A stretch of 64,000 nt of DNA from Caenorhabditis elegans (lineage: Eukaryota > Nematoda > Chromadorea > Rhabditida > Rhabditidae), in contig NC_003281.10 in NCBI RefSeq assembly GCF_000002985.6, forward strand, positions 3,100,001 to 3,164,000. Reading direction: 5' to 3'. Positions 22,115-39,134 of this stretch are shown here, piece by piece. The notes beneath the pieces were generated by a model, which saw nothing but the letters and a program-made list of their open reading frames with translations, did no database searches and was not told the origin of the DNA. A program made the position numbers and the translations under genes. The stretch's first letter is position 1, and each line of letters begins with the position of its first letter.

Positions 22115-23388
22115 GCAAGACTTTTTGTTCATTGCTCATTTTTTAAAACTAGAAATTCAAACTCTTCTATGAGTTTTATACTTTTCAATTAATTCAAGCA
22201 TGAGTTCAAAAAAAATGTAAGATTTAGGCTTTGAGAATCATGAAAATTAGAGAAAAATGCCGAAAAATTTTGGAAATGAGCAAAACGCGAGCAAAACTTG
22301 TTGTCTGCTTACGCGCTGCCTGTGTTTTAAGGCATCATTTTCAGAGATTATCTAGTGAACTGAACACTGAAGCTGCGGGTTTATGCGTCATTATCAGAAA
22401 AGTTAGAGAACATAACAAGAAACGGGTATTAAAATAAGAATAATGGGGAAATTTCACAGATTTAAACATTTTGAAAAAATGTTACATATACATATTATTT
22501 TGGCATATGTACATAAATGTACATATGCCAAAATGATTGGTCTCTATTATTAGGGTTACACATGGTGTCAGAATGTCTTATTTCGATTTGATCTTTAAAA
22601 AATGCGGGAGTTTCGACGCAGACTTCTCAACTGATTTCGCATGGTTAAGAGCGTGCTGACGTCACAATTTTTCTGGAAAAAAGTCCCGCATTTTTTGTAG
22701 ATCAAACCGTAATGAGACAATCGGACACCAGGTGGGGTGAGAAAAAAACTTTGATATAGTACTTATAGGAAGTTGTGAGTTATGTAAATTTAGTCCATAT
22801 TTAAGCTGGAGTCATTTCGGTTTCATCTACGTAAATCTACAAAAATGAAGTCACATTTTTTGGGGAAAAATAGGAAAATTTTGTGTAGATCAAACCGTTA
22901 TGGGACAACTTGACACAACGTAAAGCTGTTCTAATATGCTTCACACTTAAAAATATGAATTTTCTGAATTTTTGTTTTTTTTTTCGATTTATTTCAGTTA
23001 GAGTTCGATTATAAATGGGCATTTTACAGGAAAATGGTCATACTTAAAAAAGTTACATTTTAGGCTGACTCTGACCACTCTAAGAAAGCTTAATATGTAA
23101 ATACAATAACTCAATAGTAAATGTACAACACTAATTGCTCACTTAAAAAAAAATCTTTTTTAGTGTTTTTAAAAAAAATTGTCATGTTCTATGTTTTGTA
23201 ACCATGGAAACCCGCGTGAAATTTAAGTTTAAAACAAAAAATCAATTAAGTGAGCAATTAGTGTTGTATACTTACGTGCCTGTGCACATATATAGAAATG
23301 GCGAAAAAAGTTGATTTTTTTCCAACCGTTCTATCATATTAATTAATTCAAAATTCTAGGAAAAACAATTCAATGACAAAACAATTCA
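22115..23388. other. Intergenic between two MITEs, with N-family elements
   Basis: It contains a full N-family palindrome (22564-22730), a half copy (about 22815-22920, CTACAAAAATGAAGTCAC to GATCAAACCGTTATGGGAC) and a short inverted repeat around 22495-22535 (ACATATGCCAAAAT). A 68-codon ORF at 22231-22437 has no recognisable similarity and no splice support. Confidence 0.5.
22564..22730. repeat. N-family palindromic repeat
   Basis: Ends GGTGTCAGAATGTC and GACAATCGGACACC are inverted. The arms carry AAAAAATGCGGGA and TCCCGCATTTTTTGTAG, with GCTGACGTCAC near the middle. The same element recurs in part at 48815-48875 and fully at 63806-63988 and inside 44105-44272. Confidence 0.75.
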
Positions 23389-23393
23389 GGCCA

Positions 23394-24196
23394 CACTGCA
23401 ACTTTTTCCTCACGAGGGACGAGGAAAAGTGGTTTCTAGGCCATGGCCGAGGGGCCGACAAGTTTCAGCGGCCATTTATCTTGCTTTGTTTTCCGCCTGT
23501 TTTCTTTTGTTTTTCACAGCTTTTCCCCGTTTTTTCTTAATAAAACTGATAAAAAAATATTTTTTGCAGATGCTAAAACAATTTCCAAGTGAAAAAATTA
23601 TGTATTCAGTGGGCAAGCAGCGGTGAAAGTGGGCATTGTAATATGATGGATTACGGGAATACAAAATCTAAACTTTTTCTGAAACATGATACATATGATG
23701 CTTAGATGCTGAAATTACCTGATTTTCATAACGAGACCGCTGAAAAAGTTTTGAGATTTTCAAAATTCAACTTTTTGTGCGAAAATCTCGACTTTTTCAC
23801 CAAAAAAGTTGAATTTTGGAAACCTCAAAACTTTTTCAGCGGTCTCGTTATGAAAATAAGGTAGTCTCAGCATTTAAGCAGCATATGTATCATGTTTCAG
23901 AAAAAGTTTAGGTATTGTATTCCCGTAATCCATCATATTACATTGCCCACTTTCACCGCTGCTTGCCCACTGAATACATAATTTTTTTACTTGTAAATTG
24001 TTTTAGCATCTGCAAAAAGTATTTATTTATCAGTTTTATTAAGAAAAAACGAAAAAAATCAGTGAAAAACGAAAGAAGACAGGCGGAAAACAATACAAGA
24101 TGGCCGGCCCCTCGGCCATGGCCTAGAACTGTCGGCCCCTCGGCCATGGCCTAGAAACCACTTTTCCTCGTCCCTCGTGAGGAAAAAGTTGCAGTG
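23394..24196. mobile_element. Palindromic MITE, copy B
   Basis: An 803-bp foldback starting CACTGCAACTTTTTCCTCAC and ending in its reverse complement, flanked by GGCCA on both sides (23389-23393 and 24197-24201). With copy A this fixes a 5-bp target duplication. The left arm includes GGCCATGGCCGAGGGGCCGA; the right arm repeats that block twice near 24104-24156. ORFs on either strand are mirror images and not genes. Confidence 0.85.
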
Positions 24197-24201
24197 GGCC
24201 A

Positions 24202-27040
24202 CTGGAAAAAAAACTAATAAAAATAGAGCACCTAACTCAGAAAAAATGGCTCCACCCAAAAAGAACAAACTACGAATCACGGGGAGAGGTCAGAGTCACA
24301 GAATGAGGTGAGTTCTTTTTTTAATATAAAGGAAGACTGCCAAGGGGTGAGTCAGTTAACAAATCAAACAAAACCAATTTGTTCTCTCCGAGTATACAGT
24401 TATTTGGGCGAGATAGCTGTAGACGCAGACAGTGAGAGAACAATTTTTGAAACGACAAAAAAGTTGAGTCACTTTTTTAGAAGCAGCACAAATCATAGTG
24501 CGATGGTATTTGAAAAAAAGAATTTTCGTGTCAATTTTGGCTAAATTCAAGCTGTAACTCCGCCCACCTCATCTGATTGGTTCAAAAGTGAGGGGCGGGG
24601 CGAATCGCTGATTGGTTGAAGTTCCAACTTAGCCAAAATTGAAAAATTCGCGATTTTATTATGGTTTACAGTGTGAAAACTAGCTTGAAAATGCTACCTC
24701 AAGCTATTTATCGAATTGGCAATTGGAAAATGGCCAAAACTGTGCCGAAAATGACGATTTTTCGGGAAAATCAGCACTTTTTTTTCGAATTTGCCGCTGT
24801 AGTACTATCACTAAAAAATGAGAAAACTATTTAAAAAAATCGATATTAAAAAGCGTATTTGTGTAGTATGGTGGATGGATGGGGCAAGCATTTGAGAGAA
24901 GGAAAAGAGAGAACGCACAGAGGAAAAGTGTATAAAGGAAACTGACTAAATAAACAAATATTTATACTTATATATATAAATACTTTAGGGGGGCCACGGA
25001 GCAGGTGGAATTATCGAAAAATGAGCAATTGCTTCAATTTTTGAAAAAAATAAATTCATTGAAAATTTAGTTTGTTCATCAAAAATTCGCAAAATTTCCG
25101 ATTTTTCAATTTCAATTTTTTTGGATTTTTATGACAATTTTGATCTAAATATTACCTTTTTGAACCGCTTTTTCTTTTTTTAGGTTTTTTTTAAAAATTG
25201 ATTTATAATTGGAATCCATTTTTTTGAAATTATAAATATTTGATTTTTTGGAAATTTTAACAGGTATCGTCTGTGAAAACATCAAATATTTATTTAAAGA
25301 GGGATGAAAAAATGTATTTATTTTTGAAAAATTCAAATTTTACAAAAAATCTGAAAAGTCACATTTTATAGTGGTTTCTGCGCTAAAAATTAGATTTATA
25401 ATTTTTTTTTGGAAAATTCACGAAAATTGATTTTTCTGAACAGATTTTTCCCCAAAAAGTTACTTTTTCGCCGGTTTGCTGTAGGAAAAATGGTGTAACT
25501 TATAACTTTTTGAATGCGAGAAATTTGATCAATGTTGTACATAATCCGATTTTATACTTTTGCGCGAATTTGAACGGGAAAAATTTGAGAAAAAACAATT
25601 TTTAGACGAAATTAAAATTATTTCAATTAGAATTCAAAATGGCGTTGAAATATTAATATTTTGGAAAATTTTGAATTTTTTTTCTATTTTTAAAAATTAA
25701 GTTGAAGGTGAATATGAAATATCTGGTGTTTTTCCAAATAGAAAACTTTAAAACTTTTTGAATTTTTTTTGTTGCATTTTTTGGTTTTTTGTCCGATTTA
25801 AAATTTGTATGGTTGTTAATATTGTAATTTTCCGAAAACCTTAATAAATTTTTTAAAAAATTTTCAAAACTAAAATCCCAGTAACTTCAATTTTTGTCTG
25901 GTTTTTGCCAAAAAATAATTTTAGAATTTTTTGTTGCAGTTTTTGGATTTTTCGGTCGATTTAAAAAAATTCTTGAAAAAAAATTTCAAAAAAATGTTTT
26001 TTTTTCGATTTTTAAAAACTAAGTTGAAGGTGTGTTTGAAATATCTGGTTTTTTACCAAAAAAAAAAAACATTTTTAGAATTTTTTTTTTGCATTTTTTG
26101 GATTTTTCGTTCGATATTGTAATTTTTCGAAAACTTTAATAAATTTTTTAAAAAAATTTTCAAAAATTAAATTTTTTTAAAAAATAAATTCTCAGTAATT
26201 TCAATATTTGTCTGGTTTTTGCCAAAAAATAATTTTAGAATTTTTTGTTGCAGTTTTTGGATTTTTCGGTCGATTAAAAAAATTTTGAAAAAAACATTTC
26301 AAAAATTTTTTTTTTCAAATTCTTAAAATGTTTTAAATCACAATAATTTCAAAATTTGTCTAAAAATCTAAATTTTTCAGGAATTTTTCCTAAAATATAT
26401 AAATACGAAATCCTATAAAAATTGTGATGAGGAAAGTTGAAATGCAAACTGAACTCCCACCCTGTCTACTCGCGCTGGGGGGGAGCAGCAGCGTCGAATT
26501 TTTAAATATTTGCTTAATTTTCCGCGAGGTTAAGTACTTCCTTGCGCTTTCGGCCGTAGATAACCATTTCTGAGCGCCACTTTTAGATTTTTGCAGTAAA
26601 AATGCAAAAAATCGAGGGATTTTTGGGAAGAAACTGGTTTTTTTTGGAGAAATTAGGATTTTTGGGGAAGTTTTGAAAAATATGATTATGACTGCGTTTA
26701 GAGTGAATTTTAAATTTTTTCAATAAAATAAGTTATCAAAGCTGAAATTTAAGAAAAAAATTTACAGTAAAAAAAGATTTCCAAAAAAATTTTCAAAATT
26801 TTTTAAAAATATTTTTATTTGGTTTTCTGTTTTATTGTTGTTAGTTTCTAGATTTTTATCAAGTTTCAATCAAACTTTTACACTTTTTCTACACTTTTAA
26901 CTACCATAGGCTAATTTTTTTAGACTTTTTTTTTTAATTTTCAGATTTTCATCAATTTTTCTACTTTTTTATTCATATTTTTAAAGAATTTTAACCGCAT
27001 TTTTCAATATTCAATAAATTTTTCTGAATAAAAATCTTAC
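24202..27040. other. Intergenic DNA with foldbacks and a tandem repeat
   Basis: There is a foldback at 24349-24471 (GTCAGTTAAC to GTTGAGTCAC, with inner AATTTGTTCTCTC/GAGAGAACAATT) and another at about 24533-24646 (CAATTTTGGCTAA ends, CCGCCC-rich arms). A tandem repeat lies at 25690-26320 (separate entry). A short exon-like start at 24246-24307 on plus is weak. 26440-26600 is less AT-rich and open in one minus frame for more than 60 codons, without a clear splice site or ATG. Confidence 0.45.
25690..26320. repeat. Tandem duplication, period about 314 bp
   Basis: Two AT-rich units. GTTTTTGGATTTTTCGGTCG occurs near 25938 and 26251, and the partner CATTTTTTGG-TTTTT-C-GTTCGAT near 25776 and 26091. 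TTTTTGCCAAAAAATAATTT is likewise repeated. No coding potential. Confidence 0.6.
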
Positions 27041-27930
27041 ATTGAATCATTGCCCACTAAATACGATTCGACGGCCACGTGTGGTTGCTCATTCATTCCC
27101 CAGTGGTCCAGAAGTACCTGCAAAAATTCAATTTTTAAGTGAAAATCGGGAGAAATTGAGAAAAAAGACTTGAAAATTAAGGAATTCGACAAAAAATCGC
27201 ATTTTTATCGCAGAAATTCTATAAAAATCGATTAAATTTAATCAAAATCGAGAGAAACAGCTACGGTGGTTTTAAAGGCGCATCACACAATTTTGTATGA
27301 TGGGTCTCGAGTGGAAATTTTATTTTTTGACATTTTAAGCGAGCTTAAAAAACCTCTTGCTTAAAAATTGATAAACTATTAGTTTTAATTGGGTTTATTT
27401 CATAAACTCATCGGAAAACATCTATTTTATATTTTTCTTTAAAAAAACAGAAAAAACAAGAAAACCAAAGAAAAAGAAGAAAAAAGTGGTACTGTGGATT
27501 TAAAGGAGCATGGGGCAGTTTTATCGTATGGGTCTCGAGCGGAAAAGTTTGTTTCAGCAATTTCAGCCATTTAATAGTGAAAAATTCAATGCATTTATTA
27601 GTTTCTGTTTAAAAACCAATAAAAATCCACAAATTTCCTTTAAAATCGATAAGAAACTCAAGAAAAAGACTAAAAACCAAGCAGTTTGTCAACTTTATAA
27701 TCGATTTAAGCCATTCAAAACGTGGCTTTTTGCTTGTATAATACGTCCGTGTGGGGGGTGGCGATTCGATAGTGTCTCGTCGTCTCACCACTCTCTTCAC
27801 AAATTGTCACTCTCTCGTCGCTCGGTCTCTCAAAATGTGTGGAGAGAGACGACGACGCAGATGTTATCGCAGTGTACTCTGCGTATCGTCTCTTGTTTTT
27901 TTTTGGTTTTTTGGAAGTTTGGTTAGTCAT
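27041..27930 (-). CDS. Candidate far-upstream exons of the NIPA gene (long isoform)
   Basis: Two exon-like segments lie on the same strand about 10 kb upstream of the NIPA start. 27041-27117 has acceptor GAATTTTTGCAG and donor AT|GTAAGATTTT, and only one of three frames is open (LLDHWGMNEQPHVAVESYLV). It ends in phase 2, and the NIPA first exon begins with one base (C) before ATG, so joining reads in frame. 27745-27930 begins ATGACTAACC and reads 62 open codons rich in Ser, Thr, Lys and Arg up to GAC|GTATTA in phase 0, which matches the next exon. The result would add about 88 residues to the N-terminus. The weak donor GTATTA and the 10-kb intron are the doubts. An alternative is that 27041-27117 is a last exon (ATG TAA) of a separate gene, with AATAAA on minus near 26967. 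Confidence 0.4.
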
Positions 27931-28189
27931 TTTTGAATGGGGCAATTAAAATTATCTACAAAAACTGGAAAAAATTGAATCTCCCTGAAATCATCCACAA
28001 AAATATATAAAAATGTATAAATCTGCCGGAAGCAATATTTGAAAGATCAAAATGTGGTCCTCTAATATATCATGCGGTTTTCTCCTAAAATGCTTCATTT
28101 CCTGAACCAAAATAGCTTTATTTCAAATCCAAAAGCGATTTTCAGTGATTCTTTGTTGAAACCGAAATATCTCAAAATCTAAGAGAGAT

Positions 28190-28471
28190 TTTCAAAAAGT
28201 TTCAACTAACAAAATATAACCATTTAAAATTCCTATATTTTGTTAGTTAAAAGTTTTTTGATAGCTCTTCTCCCCGCGGAGATATGCACGTTCAAAGTTT
28301 AGGCAGCGAGAAAGTGTGGAGGGAGGGGAGACGCAGGCAGCGCGCGCTGTCTCCGTCTCTCCCCCTTCTACACTATTTTATGGCGTCAATTTTAAAGGCG
28401 GATATCTCAACGGAGAGAAGAGAAATAAAAAGTTTTTAACTGACAGAATATAGGAAATTTTGAGGGCTACA
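28190..28471. repeat. P-family palindromic repeat, copy 1
   Basis: Family P, defined here, is an inverted repeat of about 250 bp. The outer arm is CTATATTTTGTTAGTTGAAA then TTTTTGATAGCTCTTC, then CCGCGGAGATATGCGC. The inner arm is GAGTGTGGAGGGAGGGGAG then ACGCAG, and the mirror image follows. In this copy the arms read GGGAGGGGAGACGCAGGCAG and CTCTCCCCCTTCTACACT. Confidence 0.75.
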
Positions 28472-28869
28472 TTGAATTGTTAAAATTTGGTTAAAATTTT
28501 GATTCTTGTTCGATTGTTACCCGTTTAAGAGTTTCGAAATTACAATTTCGAGGGAAAATTGTAAGAAAATGTAGGTTTGCTAGCTGAAAATGTGCTCTCA
28601 GAGCAAACTTAGTCACTTAGTGATAAGAAAATGTTAAGAAATTATGGAATGTACGTTAAAACTGATAAGGAGGCAATGATCAAAGTCAATTTTTTTTTTC
28701 CTAAAATTTTTTTTCTTAACGTTTCGGGGCCTCCAACTAGAAACCAGTATTATTTGAAAAAATAAGATATGAGCAAACATCAGGTCAGAGAACATAATCA
28801 GAATATGTTTTGTGGTAAGAAATTGGGCACAAGTTAGACATCAAAAAATTTGCGCGTTCTTTCACCTAC

Positions 28870-29175
28870 AAATTTTCAAAGATACATATCTCTGCAGGGA
28901 AAAAAACTTAGAAAAAGTTGTCAACTAATAAAATATAGGAAATTTCAAGGGCTATATTTTTTCAGTTTGCACCTTTTCTAGAACAGTTTTCCTAGCAGAG
29001 ATATTAACGTTTGAAAAAAGAAGTACTGAATGGGCGGGGAGCGACGCAGGCAACAACCCGTGCAGTTTCAGCCCTTTGTATCTCTGTTTCTATCAATGTT
29101 AAAAAAAAGTTGTCAACCAATAAAATATAGGAAATTTCAAGGGCTATATTTTAATAGTCAACAATTTTTTTGATA
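28870..29175. repeat. P-family repeat, copy 2 (diverged pair)
   Basis: Two outer arms (ACTAATAAAATATAGG, ACCAATAAAATATAGG) surround a diverged centre GGGGAGCGACGCAGGCAAC that has lost its mirror GTCTCCC. Confidence 0.65.
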
Positions 29176-29344
29176 ACTTTCTTCATTGCAAAGTTACACC
29201 TAAAACATCATTACACCTTGTGTTTTGCTACCAAACATCACCGATTTCTCACCTAAACATGTTATTGACCTTTATCATTCATTATCATTCATCACTATCA
29301 CTTTTCTCCAAAATTGTCACAAACACATTGACTTTCTTTAGAAA

Positions 29345-31176
29345 ATGGCAGCAAAACCTATATTGTACTCCTCTTGGAGTTCAGGATGTTCGTCAAGAGT
29401 TAGAACTGGTGAGTTTTCCAAAAAAAAATCTGTAAATCCTGATTTACTGTTGAACTATGCGTCTTTAAAGTCAAGAAGGTGAGAGAGTATGGAGGGAGGG
29501 GAGACGCAGAGGCTGTCTAATTTTCAAAGGCGCATATCTCTGCAGAGTGCGAAGTTATCAAAAATTGTCAATCAACAAAATGTTGGATATTTTAAGGGCT
29601 ATATTTTGCCAGTTTACAACTTTTTCGTACCTCTTTCCTCGGCAGAGTTATGCGCCTTTAAAGTTGACGTGAAGAAACATTGTGGAAGGGGGAGAGACGC
29701 AGACAACTAGTGCCACCTGCGTCTCCCCTCCCTCCACACTCTCTCGCTGCCTAAACTTAAAACGCGCATATCTCAGCGGGGAGAAGAGCTATCGAAAAAA
29801 TTTTAACTAACAAAATATAGGAATTTTTGAGGTCTATATCTAAGCAGGTAACTGAACTTCAGAAGACAAAAAAAAATATGGGATTTTTTTAAATTTTTTC
29901 AGCTCTTGCTCTGAAAAAGATCGACTATGAATATCAACCCGTGAACTTGCTGAACAAACAGAAAGAGGTAAATTTTAAATTTTGCTCCTAACTCCAAGTT
30001 TTTCCATTTTCAGCAAGAATTCCATGGGAACAATCCTGCGGAAAAAGTTCCAATTCTGAAAATCAACGGTCTAACTCTGACAGAAAGCATGGCAATAATC
30101 GAATATCTCGATGAAATCTACCCAGACCCACCACTTTTGCCGAAAGAGCCCGAGCTCAAAGCTCGCGCGAGAGCTATTGCTTTTCATGTATGTTTGTTGC
30201 ATTTATAGACATATTAAACTGTGTTATTTTCGTATTAAAATTTTTAAAATTCGAATTAAGTTCACCAAGACCCCCACAAAATAGGTAGGTTTGTTTTCGC
30301 GGTGAGACCAGAAATAATTTCTCGATTTTGCTATAATAGAAAAATTTCAGATCGCCTCAAATATCCAGCCTCTGCAAAACAAGCCGATCTACCTGATGCT
30401 CAATGAGAAAGAGCCCGGCTATGGGGATTTTGTGAGTTCAAAAAAAATTTTATAGAGTAGTTAGTATTTGTAGGTGTAAAAAAATTCCTAAAAATCTGAA
30501 AATTTAAAGCAATTTCTAAAAAAAATTCCAAAAAAATTTATATAAAAATTTGTTTTTTTTTTTTGAAAAAAAAAACTTCGCAGTTTCCTCGTCGAGACCT
30601 AACTTTTTAGATTTTCAAATACGAATTTTATATTCAGCTCACCAAGAGCTTCAAGATGATACCCATATTGGGGTCTTGCCACGAAACCCCTCAGGGTTGC
30701 GGTAGCTATTGTGTATTATACTTTTTATATATTTATAATACTTTTTATAATTATACTTTTTTAAGCTCTTAATGCACTGAATTCGATAATTGAATTAATT
30801 TTTCCTTTTATACTCTTAACTTCAAGAAATCAATAAAAAATTCTTTAAAAAGTGAATTTTTCCAGTGGTGCCAACACTTCATCAGCAAAGGATTCAAGGC
30901 TCTCGAAGAGCTCCTGCAAATGCACTCTGGAGATTTTTGCGTCGGAAATCAAATTTCTATCGCTGATATTTGTCTTCCATCAATTGTGTATAATGCTATA
31001 GAAAAGTAAGGAAAAATTATTTAAAAAAGCACATTTTTGTTCAAAAAAAAATTGCCAGATACCACGTGGACATGACGCCCTACCCAATAATTACTCGAAT
31101 CTCCAATAAGCTAGCGGAGCTGCCAGAGTTTCAAGTGGCTCATCCCAACAATCAACCGGATGCACCGAAAAACTGA
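29345..31176 (+). CDS. Zeta-class glutathione S-transferase / maleylacetoacetate isomerase
   Basis: Zeta GSTs isomerise maleylacetoacetate to fumarylacetoacetate with glutathione, in tyrosine and phenylalanine breakdown, and dechlorinate small haloacids. Six exons: 29345-29408, 29903-29967, 30014-30187, 30351-30431, 30866-31005 and 31059-31176, all GT/AG in phase, 213 residues, the usual length. The zeta signature SSxCxxRVR is present as SSGCSSRVR (residues 12-20), with Ser and Cys as the catalytic pair. The GSH-site KVPILKI and ESMAIIEYLDE (thioredoxin fold, residues 1-80) follow. The C-terminal all-helical domain has GDFCVGNQISIADICL, the usual N-capping-box motif. ATG follows TTTCTTTAG, a possible trans-splice acceptor. 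It is convergent with mec-12, 556 bp apart. From memory this is C. elegans Y53G8B.1. Confidence 0.95.
29455..29845. repeat. P-family repeats, partial plus full copy in transferase intron 1
   Basis: A right half (29455-29597) abuts a full copy (29598-29845). The full copy has GGGGGAGAGACGCAGACAAC mirrored by GCGTCTCCCCTCCCTCCAC. Both lie inside intron 29409-29902 and touch no exon. Confidence 0.7.
30625..30790. repeat. R-family copy in transferase intron 4
   Basis: Contains TTCAGCTCACCAAGAGCTTC, CCCATATTGG and GGTCTTGCCACGAAACCCC. A shorter piece lies at 30255-30320 in the preceding intron. Confidence 0.65.
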
Positions 31177-31732
31177 GAATTGATAATGTTTTTATAGCTT
31201 AAAAATATGAATTTTTCCATAAAAACAGCTGTGTCAAAAACTATAGCAGCTAGCAAAATTTTTTTTAACTCACAATGTAGCCCTTGAAATTTCCCATATT
31301 TTGTTAGTTGAAAACTTTTTAATAGCTCTTCTCCCCGCTGAGATATGCGCCTTCGAAGTCAGAGCCAGCAAGAGAGTGTATGGGGAGGGGAGACGCAGGC
31401 GGCGCGCGCACACTGCGTCTCCCCTCACCCCACACTCTCTAGCATCTGTAAATTTTGAACGCGTATATCTCGGTGTAGGGACCAGCTATGAACGAATTTC
31501 CAACTATCGAAATATAGGGAATTTTAAGGGCTATAAGCTGCTTGTATTTGTTTTTTGAAAAGTGAAAGATGGAGGCCGTTGGAACAAGTTTATTGATCGT
31601 TGTAGTAAAGAAAATAGTAAAAGTTCAAGAAAATGAAGCATAGCAATTGGCAGACAAAGCATAATTAAAGTTTGGGGAAATTCACATCATAAAAGCGGGG
31701 AGTTTTTTGGGGTCAAGATCTATTTTTATATT
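31177..31732. other. Convergent 3' region with P-family copy 4
   Basis: A P-family palindrome occupies 31275-31535 (GGAGACGCAGGCGGCGCGCG and its mirror). AATAAA for mec-12 on minus lies at 31589-31594, about 140 nt past its stop. A CATAAA-like signal for the transferase is near 31218. Confidence 0.7.

Positions 31733-39134
<7,402 letters not shown>

Larger units (their letters stand above)
27118..29344. other. Region upstream of the glutathione transferase gene
   Basis: It has R-family copies at 27265-27360 and 27495-27570, the candidate NIPA upstream exon (27745-27930) and P-family palindromes from 28190 onward. The transferase promoter is probably within 29185-29344, which is repeat-free and carries clusters of ATCACT/ATCATTC. 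Confidence 0.45.

Noticed and set aside
22231-22437. 68-codon ORF on plus
   Set aside because: Lysine/arginine-rich reading of AT-rich DNA, no similarity, no poly(A) or splice context.
21374-24280. Paired ORFs on both strands with similar proteins
   Set aside because: They are mirror readings of the arms of two palindromic elements and have no independent coding support.
24246-24307. Short first exon (MAPPKKNKLRIT...) with an AG|GTGAGT donor on plus
   Set aside because: No partner exon in phase was found downstream and it abuts a MITE; chance is likely.
26390-26620. Long open frame on minus beside the candidate NIPA exons
   Set aside because: No ATG, no good acceptor and a glycine/proline-rich frame through a G7 run; possibly regulatory instead.
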